Assembly (NCBI GenBank): GCA_003488145.1
Contig: DNMQ01000352.1
Location: 1 to 19,046 of the forward strand
Reading direction: 5' to 3'
Source of the DNA: Pseudomonas sp.
GTDB lineage: Bacteria > Pseudomonadota > Gammaproteobacteria > Pseudomonadales > Pseudomonadaceae
Length of the DNA stretch: 19,046 nt
Below, piece by piece: positions 7,718 through 15,252 of this stretch (the stretch's first letter is position 1; each line of letters opens with the position of its first letter). The notes beneath the pieces are model-generated. The model did not search any database. It was not told the origin of the DNA and saw only the letters and a program-made list of their open reading frames with translations. The position numbers were made by a program, and so were the translations under genes.

Positions 7718-8620
7718 TCAACTGCCTACTGAAGATTCGAGCCCGAGCGCGGCAAGCGCCTGTTCCAGACGGCGCGCCTGGGCATCGCGCGCCAAGCCCA
7801 GCACTGCGCGATCACGCCGCCACAATGCGCCCCGGGGCCCCTGCGAATCCGCCAGCGCCCTGTCCACCTCAGGTTGCAGCGCAGCGAACTGCTCGAGCAA
7901 CGCGGCCAGCAGCAGATGAGTGGCAGGCTCATGGGCTGGCCGCCGCGCAACCTCTGCCGCAGCCGCAAGAACGCCGAGCAGGCGCAGTGCCAGCGCGCGC
8001 GGCCACCGCTCAAGCAGCGCCACACCGTAGAGCCAGGCAGTCAGCGCCGCCAGCACATGTAGATCCTCGTGGCTGCGGAACGGTTTGACGTACTCGCTCC
8101 AGCCGTCACCAGGCAAGCGTTTCCCAGCAGCCTGCTCAAGGCTCAATCTGCCATGCGCGATATCCGGCACGATCGGCAGATCCGGCCCGGCCACCAGTGA
8201 CACGCCGGCACCGGACGGCTCGACGACGAACAGGCCGAGGCGCGGTGACTCACCGGCCCCCTCCTCCCGGGCCGAAACGAGCAGCCATTGCGCCGCGTCG
8301 CCCGCCGTCACGAAATCCTTGCTGCCAGTGAGCTGGCCGTTCGCGCAACGGCTCGTCATGTCGGCCGGCCGCAACTTGCGCCGCTCCGTCGTGCATAGCG
8401 CGCCAAGCCCGGGCGGCGCATCCGGCCAGAGCGCCCGCAGGGCTGCCTGGTATCCAGAGAGAAAGGCCAGCCCCGGCGTGGTCGCCAGCCGGCCGCCGTA
8501 GACCGCTTGACTGAACGAGCCCGTACTTCCGGCACCGTCACACACGGCCTGGTACCAGTCGCGCAGCCCTGAGGTTGCAGCAACCGGCTGCAGCGGGCCG
8601 ATCAATCGTTTCCAGGGCAT
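7718..8620 (-). CDS. Short, divergent acyl-CoA dehydrogenase-like protein
   Basis: A 300-residue protein with partial resemblance to acyl-CoA dehydrogenases. The clearest stretch is at 96-117, LTGSKDFVTAGDAAQWLLVSA, the pattern of the beta-domain strand of that family. Later parts are alanine/leucine-rich helices that could be the C-terminal helical domain. It is about 80 residues shorter than usual (about 380), mainly at the N-terminal alpha domain, and I cannot identify the catalytic glutamate or flavin-contact residues. ATG 8620 is chosen because GGAG lies 6 nt upstream; ATG 8626 is possible. It is transcribed divergently from olsB. It could be a non-catalytic paralogue or an enzyme on a carrier-bound acyl chain. 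Confidence 0.65.
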   Translation of the reverse strand: MPWKRLIGPLQPVAATSGLRDWYQAVCDGAGSTGSFSQAVYGGRLATTPGLAFLSGYQAALRALWPDAPPGLGALCTTERRKLRPADMTSRCANGQLTGSKDFVTAGDAAQWLLVSAREEGAGESPRLGLFVVEPSGAGVSLVAGPDLPIVPDIAHGRLSLEQAAGKRLPGDGWSEYVKPFRSHEDLHVLAALTAWLYGVALLERWPRALALRLLGVLAAAAEVARRPAHEPATHLLLAALLEQFAALQPEVDRALADSQGPRGALWRRDRAVLGLARDAQARRLEQALAALGLESSVGS

Positions 8621-8663
8621 CTTCATCTCCAAAGGTTCTGCCATTACCGGCCACTGGCTCGCG

Positions 8664-8692
8664 CCGTCATCCAACCATCATCCGAACGTCAC
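8664..8692 (+). promoter_or_regulatory. Pho-box-like direct repeats upstream of olsB
   Basis: Three 7-mers follow each other at exactly 11-bp spacing: CCGTCAT (8664), CCATCAT (8675) and ACGTCAC (8686), separated by 4-nt spacers. The PhoB consensus is CTGTCAT-N4-CTGTCAT; the matches are 6/7, 5/7 and 4/7. The repeats lie about 120 bp before olsB, in the divergent gap. No good -10 is found at the usual distance. Confidence 0.4.
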
Positions 8693-8812
8693 AGTGGCGA
8701 CACGCCCTGCTCCTAGCCTGATCACGCCAAACCAGCGAGCCCAACGATAACAACCAGACGCTCGCGTTGCATCGCCAACCCGCCACTACCCCGGCGGACA
8801 AGGAGACAGAGC

Positions 8813-9559
8813 ATGAATGCCATCGTCGATCCACGCAGCACGCGTCAACTTCGAGCCGAACGCCTGCAAGGCGAACGGGCCCTCCGCGAAGCCCAGTCCC
8901 TGCGTTATCGGGTCTTCAGCAGCGAGTTCGATGCCCAGCTGAATGGCGCCGAGCTCGGGCTGGACATGGACGATTTCGACATTCACTGTCGGCATATCGG
9001 TGTACGTGATCTGGCAAGTGGAGAGCTGGTCGCCACCACCCGCCTGCTCGATCACCTCACTGCGAAGCAGCTCGGGCGCTTCTATAGCGAGGGGGAGTTT
9101 GCCCTGCATGGCCTGGCGGACATCAACGAGCCGGTGCTGGAGATCGGCCGTACCTGCGTAGCGCCGGCCTATCGCAATGGCGCGACCATTGCGGTGCTGT
9201 GGAGCGAGCTTGCCGAGGTGCTCAACCAGGGTGGCTATCGCTACCTTATGGGGTGCGCGAGCATCCCGATGCGCGACGGTGGCATCCAGGCCCGCGCGAT
9301 CATGCAGCGACTGCGCGACAGCCACCTGAGCACCGAACTGCTGCACGCTGAGCCGCGAACGCCACTTCCCGAACTGGAGCTGCCGGACAACGTCACTGCC
9401 CAGCTGCCGCCGCTGCTCAAGGCCTATATGCGCCTCGGCGCGAAGATTTGTGGAGAACCCTGCTGGGACCCGGATTTTCAGGTTGCCGACATCTTCATCC
9501 TGCTCAAGCGCGAGGAACTGTGCCCGCGCTACGCTCGCCACTTCAAGGCGGCGGTATAG
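8813..9559 (+). CDS. olsB: Ornithine N-acyltransferase (3-hydroxyacyl-ACP), OlsB
   Basis: First step of ornithine-lipid synthesis: transfers a 3-hydroxyacyl chain from ACP to the alpha-amino group of ornithine, giving lyso-ornithine lipid. The 248-residue protein has the OlsB GNAT-like fold signatures: [16 protein letters not shown] near the start, the acidic GLDMDDFD stretch, and [21 protein letters not shown], the acyl-carrier binding region. The late segment [20 protein letters not shown] is also typical. ATG 8813 has an AGGAG at 8800-8804. It is followed with no gap by olsA (TAG then ATG), so the two are one operon. Ornithine lipids replace phospholipids under phosphate limitation in Pseudomonas, which fits the candidate Pho box upstream. 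Confidence 0.93.
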   Translation: MNAIVDPRSTRQLRAERLQGERALREAQSLRYRVFSSEFDAQLNGAELGLDMDDFDIHCRHIGVRDLASGELVATTRLLDHLTAKQLGRFYSEGEFALHGLADINEPVLEIGRTCVAPAYRNGATIAVLWSELAEVLNQGGYRYLMGCASIPMRDGGIQARAIMQRLRDSHLSTELLHAEPRTPLPELELPDNVTAQLPPLLKAYMRLGAKICGEPCWDPDFQVADIFILLKREELCPRYARHFKAAV

Positions 9560-10333
9560 ATGACGCGGTTGCGCCTGTACTGGCGCCTGCTGCGGGTCGC
9601 CGCGGTGATCCTGCTCGGGTTGCTTTTGGCGGCCGCGCTGGGTGTCGGCGAGCGCATCGCGCTACGTGCCTCCCTGCAACGCCGACAACAGCTGACCCGC
9701 TGGTTCATGGTTCGCTTAGCCGCTGCGCTGCCCTATCGGGTACGCGTTATTGGCGAGCTGCCGGCGCAGCCAGTGCTCTGGGTCGCCAACCATGTGTCCT
9801 GGTGCGACATCCCTCTGTTGGGAATGCTGCGGCCACTGTCGTTCCTGGCCAAGGCCGAGGTCGCCGGCTGGCCGGTGCTTGGCTGGCTGGCCCGCCAGGC
9901 TGGCACACTGTTCATCCGCCGCGGCGCCGGCGACGCCGGGCAGATCAATCAGCAGCTGACCAACCACCTCTACCAGGGCCACCACCTGCTGATCTTCCCG
10001 GAAGGCACCTCGACCGACGGCAGCAGCGTGCGCACCTTCCACCCCCGGCTGTTCGCCTGCGCAATCGAGGCCGGCCGTGCCGTTCAACCGGTTGCCATCC
10101 GCTATCTGCGCGACGGCAAGCCAGATACGGTGGCACCCTTCATCGACGACGACGAACTGCCGGCGCATCTGCGCAGGCTGCTGGCCAATGACATGGCAGA
10201 AGTGGAAATCCATCTGCTGCCCCCGATACCCGTGGCCTCGCTCAGTCGCAGGGCTCTCGCCGAGCAAGCACAGCGGGCCATCGAGCGCGCACTGTCTGGG
10301 GAGGCGCAGGAGGCCGCGCGCGAGGCCGCATAG
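9560..10333 (+). CDS. olsA: Lyso-ornithine lipid O-acyltransferase, OlsA
   Basis: Second step of ornithine-lipid synthesis: acylates the 3-hydroxyl of lyso-ornithine lipid at the inner membrane. The 257-residue protein is a PlsC-type acyltransferase. An N-terminal hydrophobic helix (about 12-30) is followed by the catalytic H78-x4-D83 motif (NHVSWCD) and the substrate motif FPEGTSTDG (146-154). The start codon directly abuts the olsB stop, so expression depends on olsB translation. Other PlsC enzymes (1-acylglycerol-3-phosphate acyltransferases) share these motifs; pairing with olsB decides the call. Confidence 0.92.
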   Translation: MTRLRLYWRLLRVAAVILLGLLLAAALGVGERIALRASLQRRQQLTRWFMVRLAAALPYRVRVIGELPAQPVLWVANHVSWCDIPLLGMLRPLSFLAKAEVAGWPVLGWLARQAGTLFIRRGAGDAGQINQQLTNHLYQGHHLLIFPEGTSTDGSSVRTFHPRLFACAIEAGRAVQPVAIRYLRDGKPDTVAPFIDDDELPAHLRRLLANDMAEVEIHLLPPIPVASLSRRALAEQAQRAIERALSGEAQEAAREAA

Positions 10334-10367
10334 CGACCTCCTGTCGAGGCTGCGCTAAGCTTCGCCC

Positions 10368-10940
10368 ATGAACTATCTCGCTCATCTTCATCTTGGCGGC
10401 CCCGGCCCCGCTGACATGCTCGGCAGTCTTTACGGGGACTTCGTCAAAGGTCCGCTGCAGGGCCGCCTGCCGGCCCAGATCGAAGCAGGCATCCGTCTGC
10501 ATCGGCAGATCGATGCCTTCACCGACAGCCATCCGCTGGTGCTGCAGGCCAAAGCGCGCTTTCCCAGCGAGCGTCGCCGCTACGCCGGGATACTGCTGGA
10601 CCTGTTCTTCGATCATTGCCTGGCTGCGAACTGGGCGGACTACTCCGGCGAGCCGCTGGACCAGTTCACCCGGCGCGCCTACCGAGCGCTGGCCGATGAG
10701 CCCGCGCTGCCTGGCAAGCTCGCCGTGATCGCACCGCACATGGCGGCACACGACTGGCTCGGCAGTTACGGTGAATTCGAGGTACTGGGCAGGGTGCTGG
10801 CGAACATGGGCCGTCGCCTGAGCCGGCCGGATGGCCTGGCCGGCGGGCTGGAAGAGCTGGAGCAGCTGTACGACCCGCTGCTCGAGGACTTCCGCCACTT
10901 CTACCCGCAGCTGCAGCAGTTCGCCAAGGCAGCGATGTAG
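10368..10940 (+). CDS. acpH: ACP phosphodiesterase (DUF479)
   Basis: Predicted to remove the 4'-phosphopantetheine group from holo-acyl carrier protein, giving apo-ACP. The 190-residue protein starts MNYLAHLHL, the hallmark of this family, and has conserved metal/active-site candidates in GDFVKG (D24), LHRQIDAFTDSHP (H45, D49, D53, H55) and DLFFDHCLA (about 78-86), an HD-like helical fold. It starts 34 nt after olsA without a strong ribosome site and may be the last gene of the ols operon. An ACP-modifying enzyme beside OlsB, which draws on hydroxyacyl-ACP, is a plausible link. It ends 15 bp from the convergent aldolase gene. Confidence 0.9.
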   Translation: MNYLAHLHLGGPGPADMLGSLYGDFVKGPLQGRLPAQIEAGIRLHRQIDAFTDSHPLVLQAKARFPSERRRYAGILLDLFFDHCLAANWADYSGEPLDQFTRRAYRALADEPALPGKLAVIAPHMAAHDWLGSYGEFEVLGRVLANMGRRLSRPDGLAGGLEELEQLYDPLLEDFRHFYPQLQQFAKAAM

Positions 10941-10955
10941 CGCGAACGCCCCGTA

Positions 10956-11732
10956 CTACTGCGCATAGCCCGGGCTTTGCGCATCCAGCTTGCGCAACAG
11001 ACCGGGCCATGCCAGCGCGCCGCCCATGCCCGAGCGAGTGCGGGTCACGCCCGCCGCCATGGCTTTGGCACCGGCCAGGATCTGCTCCGGAATGGCGATC
11101 AGCTCGCTGCCACCGGCTTGCGCCATGACCTGGATTTCACAGGCGCGCTGGAAGATGAACATCATCAGAAAGGTATCGGCGATGCTGCTACCGCAGGTCA
11201 GCAGACCGTGGTTGTGCAGCAGCATGAACGCGGTTTCGCCCAAATCGGCCTGCAGGCGCGCCTTCTCGTCGTGATTCAGCGCCACACCTTCATAGCCATG
11301 GGTCGAAAGGCTGGCCAACACAAACAACGACTGCTGACTGATGGGCAGCACGCCCTGGCGCTGGGCCGAGACTGCCACCCCGGCGGCGGTGTGAGTGTGC
11401 ATGACGCAGGCGACGTCATGGCGAACCTCATGCACAGCACTGTGGATGGTGTAACCGGCGGGATTGATCTCGTACGGGCTGTCCATCACCTTGTTGCCGC
11501 CCAGATCGACCTTGACCAGGCTAGACGCGGTGATTTCGTGAAACATCAGTCCGTACGGATTGATCAGAAAATGATCGGTTTCGGGAATCTTGGCCGAGAT
11601 GTGCGTGAAGATCAGGTCATCCCAGCCATGCAGCGCGACCAGCCGGTAACAGGCGGCCAGATCGACCCGCGCCTGCCACTCGGCAGGGCTCACTTGGGTT
11701 TCCAAAGAAGGCAAAGCGTGCAGCGCAGTCAT
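10956..11732 (-). CDS. Class II aldolase/adducin family protein
   Basis: A 258-residue protein of the zinc-dependent class II aldolase/adducin N-terminal-like family (fuculose-phosphate aldolase relatives). HTH at 112-114 and LLHNHGLL at 171-178 (H173, H175) are the expected metal ligands. DLIFTHISAKIP near the start and INPYGLMFHEITAS are typical of the adducin-like subgroup, which often lacks a known substrate. ATG 11732 is preferred over GTG 11741 because AGAGGT lies about 8 nt upstream. It stands alone and is convergent with acpH. The substrate cannot be inferred from the neighbours. Confidence 0.88.
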   Translation of the reverse strand: MTALHALPSLETQVSPAEWQARVDLAACYRLVALHGWDDLIFTHISAKIPETDHFLINPYGLMFHEITASSLVKVDLGGNKVMDSPYEINPAGYTIHSAVHEVRHDVACVMHTHTAAGVAVSAQRQGVLPISQQSLFVLASLSTHGYEGVALNHDEKARLQADLGETAFMLLHNHGLLTCGSSIADTFLMMFIFQRACEIQVMAQAGGSELIAIPEQILAGAKAMAAGVTRTRSGMGGALAWPGLLRKLDAQSPGYAQ

Positions 11733-11836
11733 CGAGGGCACCTCTTGTTATTATCTTGAAGATGCCCTGGATTCTAGCCAGCCGCTAATGGCCAGGCAGT
11801 TGCTCTTGCAGCCAGGCCGCTGACCCGGCGAGCCAC

Positions 11837-12289
11837 TCAGGCACGCAAGGCCGCCGCGAAGGCTTCCAGCCATGGTTCGGCATCGCTTTCCGGCGTCACC
11901 GTCTCGCTGGCATCGAGGCGCAGCATCTCCACGACTTCTCGCACGCCCAGCTCGGCATAGAGCTCACGAATCAGCTCGCCGCCACCACAGAAGGTGTCGC
12001 CGTAGCTGGCATCGCCAAGGGCGATGACGCCTCCGGGCAAACCGCTCCAGGCGGGAAACTGATCGCGAATTGCCGAGTACAACGGAATGAAGCTGTCAGG
12101 CAGCTCACCCATGCCGGTGGTCGAAGTCACGATCAGCAACGCTTCGGGGGCGAAGTCAAGAATCCGCGGCAGCTGGGCGCGGGGGTCGTGCCACGTATCG
12201 AAACCGGCGGCTTTCAACTGGCGTTCGGCGTGACGGGCCACATCTTCGGCGGTGCCGTAGACGCTCCCGGAAAGAATGGCAACCTTCAT
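11837..12289 (-). CDS. Flavodoxin (MioC-like)
   Basis: A 150-residue single-domain flavodoxin that should bind FMN and carry electrons at low potential. The phosphate-binding loop is SGSVYGTAED (residues 7-16), followed by VTSTTGMGELPDS (54-66) and the isoalloxazine contact LGDASYGDTFCGGG (91-104). The short length and lack of a reductase domain match MioC/YqcA-type flavodoxins, used for example in biotin synthase reduction in E. coli. ATG 12289 has CGGAG about 7 nt upstream and is the first residue of the first beta-strand; the longer open frame upstream is spurious. It is divergent from the PilZ-like gene. Confidence 0.9.
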   Translation of the reverse strand: MKVAILSGSVYGTAEDVARHAERQLKAAGFDTWHDPRAQLPRILDFAPEALLIVTSTTGMGELPDSFIPLYSAIRDQFPAWSGLPGGVIALGDASYGDTFCGGGELIRELYAELGVREVVEMLRLDASETVTPESDAEPWLEAFAAALRA

Positions 12290-12491
12290 ATGCGCTCCGA
12301 GGCAATCAAAGCTGCGCATTATGCCGCAATCGCCAAGCCTGGTCGGCACGCCCTGCTCAAGCGAAACCGTCCATCCAGAAATTCGCAGATGGCGGAACCA
12401 CTGTCGAACCCGTTTGTCATAGGGCCGATTGCCCCACCGCGACCATATCGGTTGCAGGCGTACAGCGGCCCCGCCGCGCGACGCCAAACGT

Positions 12492-12514
12492 GGAGGGCAC
12501 TGTCCCTCCGAGGG
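12492..12514 (+). promoter_or_regulatory. Hairpin and Shine-Dalgarno region before PilZ-like gene
   Basis: GGAGGG (12492-12497) pairs perfectly with CCCTCC (12504-12509) around a 6-nt loop. The next five bases, GAGGG (12510-12514), are the likely ribosome site for ATG 12522. CCCTCC is therefore an anti-Shine-Dalgarno held in a stem immediately before the real site. This could affect initiation, but no test is possible here. Confidence 0.35.
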
Positions 12515-12521
12515 TATCCGC

Positions 12522-13148
12522 ATGGCGGAAGAGACGATTCTCAGCAAAGACGAACTGACCTTCATCCGCAAGTTGATGCAGCGCAACGGCAGCACCAACG
12601 CCGAGCGCACGACAGGCTTTCGGATCGACGGCGGAGCGCAATCCAACGAACTGCTGATGCAGCTGGCCGCTCGCGCCAATCTGTCGTTGCAGGCAGAGTT
12701 CGAGGATTTCCGCATGTCCTTTCCGCTGCAGCTCCGGGAAGACGAACTACACAGCCTCGACCTACAGCTGGCCCCGCCGGTGATCTACGAACGCGGACCA
12801 ACTACGCGTGCCTGGCGCCTGCATTTGGACCAGCCGCTCCCTCTGCTGGAAAACGATGGCGGTGAAAGCTCGCTCAGCGTGCACGAGCTGTCTCCGCACG
12901 GTTTGCTGGTGGATGCCGGCGGACATCGCAAACCACCCAAGCACTTCCACCTGCGCCTGGCGCTGCCCGATGACAGCCCGCTGGAGATCGACGCCCATCG
13001 CGTCCGCGAGCTGACCGGCGGACGAGCCGCGTACGAAGTGGAGTTCACCCAGGAAAAGGATGCCGAGCGGATCCGCTCCTTCCTCTATCGCCAGCACCAG
13101 CGCCTGCACCCTGATTTGCAGCCGGAGCTGCCAGCCGATCTGGTGTAA
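12522..13148 (+). CDS. PilZ domain-containing protein with degenerate motif
   Basis: A 208-residue cytoplasmic protein. An N-terminal region (about 1-92) of helices and short strands with LMQLAARANLSLQAEFEDF and FPLQL precedes a PilZ-like beta-barrel (about 93-195), with a helical end after it. The [D/N]xSxxG loop is seen as ELSPHG at 122-127. The paired arginine motif RxxxR expected before it is only RAWR (96-99), so cyclic di-GMP binding is uncertain. ATG 12522 has GAGGG 7-8 nt upstream. It lies divergent from the flavodoxin and upstream of folM. With a diguanylate cyclase in the same window it could be an effector, but these are not linked. Confidence that it is a gene is high; the domain call is moderate. 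Confidence 0.75.
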   Translation: MAEETILSKDELTFIRKLMQRNGSTNAERTTGFRIDGGAQSNELLMQLAARANLSLQAEFEDFRMSFPLQLREDELHSLDLQLAPPVIYERGPTTRAWRLHLDQPLPLLENDGGESSLSVHELSPHGLLVDAGGHRKPPKHFHLRLALPDDSPLEIDAHRVRELTGGRAAYEVEFTQEKDAERIRSFLYRQHQRLHPDLQPELPADLV

Positions 13149-13214
13149 GCTGCCACGCCTGTAGCGACCGCCTCAATGTGTGGGCGGTCCGCCCATTTCA
13201 GGCAGTGGATTTTC

Positions 13215-13919
13215 ATGCATCAGGCGCCGATTCTCATCACCGGAGCCAGCCAGCGGATCGGGCTGCATTGTGCCGAGCGACTGCTGGAAGACGGCTTTCC
13301 GGTCATCGTTACCTACCGTCGCGAACGCGACAGCATCGACCGGCTTCGCGCCTTGGGCGCACAGGCATTGCAGGCAGACTTCAGCGACGAAACCGGCATC
13401 ACCACCTTTATCAGCGTGCTCAAGCAGCGGACCGACTGCCTGCGGGCCATCGTGCACAACGCCTCCGAATGGCGCCCGGATACCCCCGGGCAGGAAGCCG
13501 AGGCGTTCCGCCAGCTGTTCCAGGTGCATATGCTTGCACCCTATCTGATCAATCTGCACTGCGCCGAGTTGCTGCGCCACGGCGGCCCAGCGGACATCGT
13601 GCACATCGGCGACGACGTGACCCGCAAGGGCAGCAAGAAGCACATCGCCTATGCTGCGAGCAAAGCGGGCCTGGACAACCTGACGCTGTCCTTTGCCGCC
13701 AGCCTCGCGCCGGCGATCAAGGTCAACGGCATCGCCCCGGCGCTGATCCAGTTCAACCCGGAGGACGACGCCGAATATCGCCGCAAGGCACTGGCCAAGT
13801 CCGCGCTGGGCATCGAGCCCGGTGCGGAGGTGATCTACCAGAGTCTGCGTTACCTGCTCGACAACCCTTATGTCACCGGCACCACACTGACCGTGAACGG
13901 CGGCCGCCACCTGATCTGA
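13215..13919 (+). CDS. folM: Dihydromonapterin/dihydrofolate reductase (short-chain dehydrogenase)
   Basis: NADPH-dependent reduction of dihydromonapterin (and weakly dihydrofolate) to the tetrahydro form, a pterin cofactor used by phenylalanine hydroxylase in Pseudomonas. The 234-residue SDR has TGASQRIG at 9-16, the pteridine-reductase-type cofactor motif with Arg in place of the usual Gly, HNAS at 81-84 and the catalytic Y146-x3-K150 (YAASK). The C-terminus ends VTGTTLTVNGGRHLI, as in SDRs. ATG 13215 is the start of the first strand; its ribosome site is weak (AGTGGA). The pairing with folX 18 nt downstream decides FolM rather than another SDR. Confidence 0.9.
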   Translation: MHQAPILITGASQRIGLHCAERLLEDGFPVIVTYRRERDSIDRLRALGAQALQADFSDETGITTFISVLKQRTDCLRAIVHNASEWRPDTPGQEAEAFRQLFQVHMLAPYLINLHCAELLRHGGPADIVHIGDDVTRKGSKKHIAYAASKAGLDNLTLSFAASLAPAIKVNGIAPALIQFNPEDDAEYRRKALAKSALGIEPGAEVIYQSLRYLLDNPYVTGTTLTVNGGRHLI

Positions 13920-13937
13920 AGACTGCAAGGAGTCCCC

Positions 13938-14312
13938 ATGCCCCGACTGGAACCCGCGATGGCCCGCATCCGCGTCAAGGACCTGCGGCTGCGCACCTAC
14001 ATCGGCATCAAGGAAGAGGAAATCCTCAATCGCCAGGACGTGCTGATCAACCTGACGATGCTCTACCCCGCTGCGGAAGCGGTGCGCGAAAACGACATCG
14101 AACAGGCGCTGAACTACCGCACCATCACCAAGGCGATCATCCAGCACGTCGAAGACAACCGCTTCGCCCTGCTCGAGCGGCTGACCCAGGAAATTCTCGA
14201 CCTGGTCATGCGCTACCCGCAGGTGCGCTACGCCGAAGTGGAAGTCGACAAACCCCACGCGCTGCGCTTCGCCGAGTCCGTATCGATCACCCTGGCTGCG
14301 CATCGGGATTGA
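13938..14312 (+). CDS. folX: Dihydroneopterin triphosphate 2'-epimerase
   Basis: Epimerises dihydroneopterin triphosphate to the monapterin form, upstream of FolM in tetrahydromonapterin synthesis. The 124-residue protein belongs to the FolB/FolX tunnelling fold: [19 protein letters not shown] near the start, NYRTITKAI in the middle and [17 protein letters not shown] near the end. The adjacent folM favours FolX over FolB (dihydroneopterin aldolase). An AGGAG sits 5-9 nt before ATG 13938. Together with folM it forms a two-gene operon. The GTP cyclohydrolase gene that, from memory, lies between them in P. aeruginosa is absent here. Confidence 0.9.
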   Translation: MPRLEPAMARIRVKDLRLRTYIGIKEEEILNRQDVLINLTMLYPAAEAVRENDIEQALNYRTITKAIIQHVEDNRFALLERLTQEILDLVMRYPQVRYAEVEVDKPHALRFAESVSITLAAHRD

Positions 14313-14388
14313 CCCTGCGCAAGGCTGGCCGGCTCACTGACGCAAGGTTATGATCCGGCCGACCTCAGCCAACGCCGAGACCCACGAG

Positions 14389-14682
14389 ATGAACGATCAA
14401 GAACGCACCGAACTGGAAGCCGCAGCCTTCCGCCGCCTGGTCCAGCACCTGCGCACCCGTCCCGATGCCCAGAACATCGACCTGATGAACCTCGCCGGTT
14501 TCTGTCGCAACTGCCTGTCGAAATGGTACAAGGCCGCCGCAGACGATCTGGACGTCGAACTCAGCATCGACCAGGCCCGCGAAGAGGTGTACGGAATGCC
14601 GTACAGCGAGTGGAAAAAACGCTATCAGAAGGAAGCGTCTGCCGAGCAGCAGGTCGCTTTCGACAAGGCCCAGAAAGAATGA
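14389..14682 (+). CDS. DUF1244 family protein
   Basis: A 97-residue protein of unknown function with the family's most conserved segment NIDLMNLAGFCRNCLSKWY (about 29-47), which contains a CxxC pair (FCRNC), followed by a helical end with YGMPYSEWKKRYQ. The start at 14389 is chosen because family members begin with a short run before the ELEAAAFRRL helix; an in-frame ATG at 14350 has AAGG closer to it and cannot be excluded. Its TGA overlaps the ATG of the next gene (ATGA), so the two proteins are translationally coupled. It may be part of the folX transcript 76 nt upstream. No function should be assigned beyond possible metal or redox chemistry at CxxC. Confidence 0.88.
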   Translation: MNDQERTELEAAAFRRLVQHLRTRPDAQNIDLMNLAGFCRNCLSKWYKAAADDLDVELSIDQAREEVYGMPYSEWKKRYQKEASAEQQVAFDKAQKE

Positions 14683-15017
14683 ACGACCTGAAGGACTTCC
14701 GCGCCAGTCTGCGCAATCGCAACCACGCATTCAGCGAAACGCTTGCCTTCATCGAGGGCGCTTACGACTACCAGCCGAGCCGCTTCGTCAACGGCACACT
14801 GGAGAACGCTGCCGGCGAGAACGAAGGTTCCTGCAAGACGCTGGGCCTCGCATTGCTTGAAGACTTCACGACGGAAGAAGCGCTGCTTGCGTTCGGCGAG
14901 CACTATCAGGCGGTCCTGGCCGACCCGAACGGCAGTGACCACCGCAACATTCGCGCGCTCATGGAAACCGGCCTGCCGGGCGTGCGTTTCGACACCCAAC
15001 CGCTCAAGCGCAAGTAA
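14679..15017 (+). CDS. HopJ family protein
   Basis: A 112-residue acidic protein of the HopJ family, named after a P. syringae type III effector but widespread in bacteria with no type III system, including this type of organism. Recognisable segments are [19 protein letters not shown] and [18 protein letters not shown]. The start ATG 14679 overlaps the stop of the DUF1244 gene in ATGA. No secretion signal, chaperone gene or hrp box is seen, so an intracellular housekeeping role is more likely than an effector role. The function is unknown. The longer open frame that begins at 14523 is out of frame with the known family start. Confidence 0.88.
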   Translation: MNDLKDFRASLRNRNHAFSETLAFIEGAYDYQPSRFVNGTLENAAGENEGSCKTLGLALLEDFTTEEALLAFGEHYQAVLADPNGSDHRNIRALMETGLPGVRFDTQPLKRK

Positions 15018-15038
15018 CGCGCATCCTTTCGACGGATC

Positions 15039-15116
15039 GAGCCGGCTATGCCGGCTCAATGGGAATAAAAAGGGTCATCCCAAGCACTTGGGGAAGGCTG
15101 AAGGAGCGGATGACCC
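15039..15116 (+). repeat. Two inverted repeats in the gap before cysZ
   Basis: First, a perfect 8-bp stem GAGCCGGC (15039-15046) / GCCGGCTC (15050-15057) with a 3-nt loop follows the HopJ stop; it has no T-tract (AATGGGAATAAAAAG follows). Second, GGGTCATCC (15072-15080) and GGATGACCC (15108-15116) form a perfect 9-bp inverted repeat enclosing 27 nt, and within it CCCAA/TTGGG can form a competing small stem. The whole gap is 235 bp (15018-15252). Confidence 0.5.
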
Positions 15117-15252
15117 GAAAACCGTTGAGCGCCACCTTAGCGATCCGCCAAGGCCGTGGATAATTCAGGTTCTGCATACAACCCATAGTCATCGACTATC
15201 CCGCTGCGCTACGCCCCTCTCGACGAAACCCTGCCTTTTTCAGGAGACGCCA

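Noticed and set aside
13173..14353. Long open frames (376 and 391 codons) across folM-folX on both strands
   Set aside because: They are out-of-frame or antisense to folM and folX, which have unmistakable motifs and ribosome sites.
14679..15017. Type III secretion effector
   Set aside because: HopJ family members occur in many bacteria without type III secretion; no hrp box, chaperone gene or secretion signal is visible.
15060..15120. RsmX/Y/Z-type regulatory RNA because of several GGA triplets
   Set aside because: The triplets do not lie in a repeated set of hairpin loops and no T-tract terminator follows.
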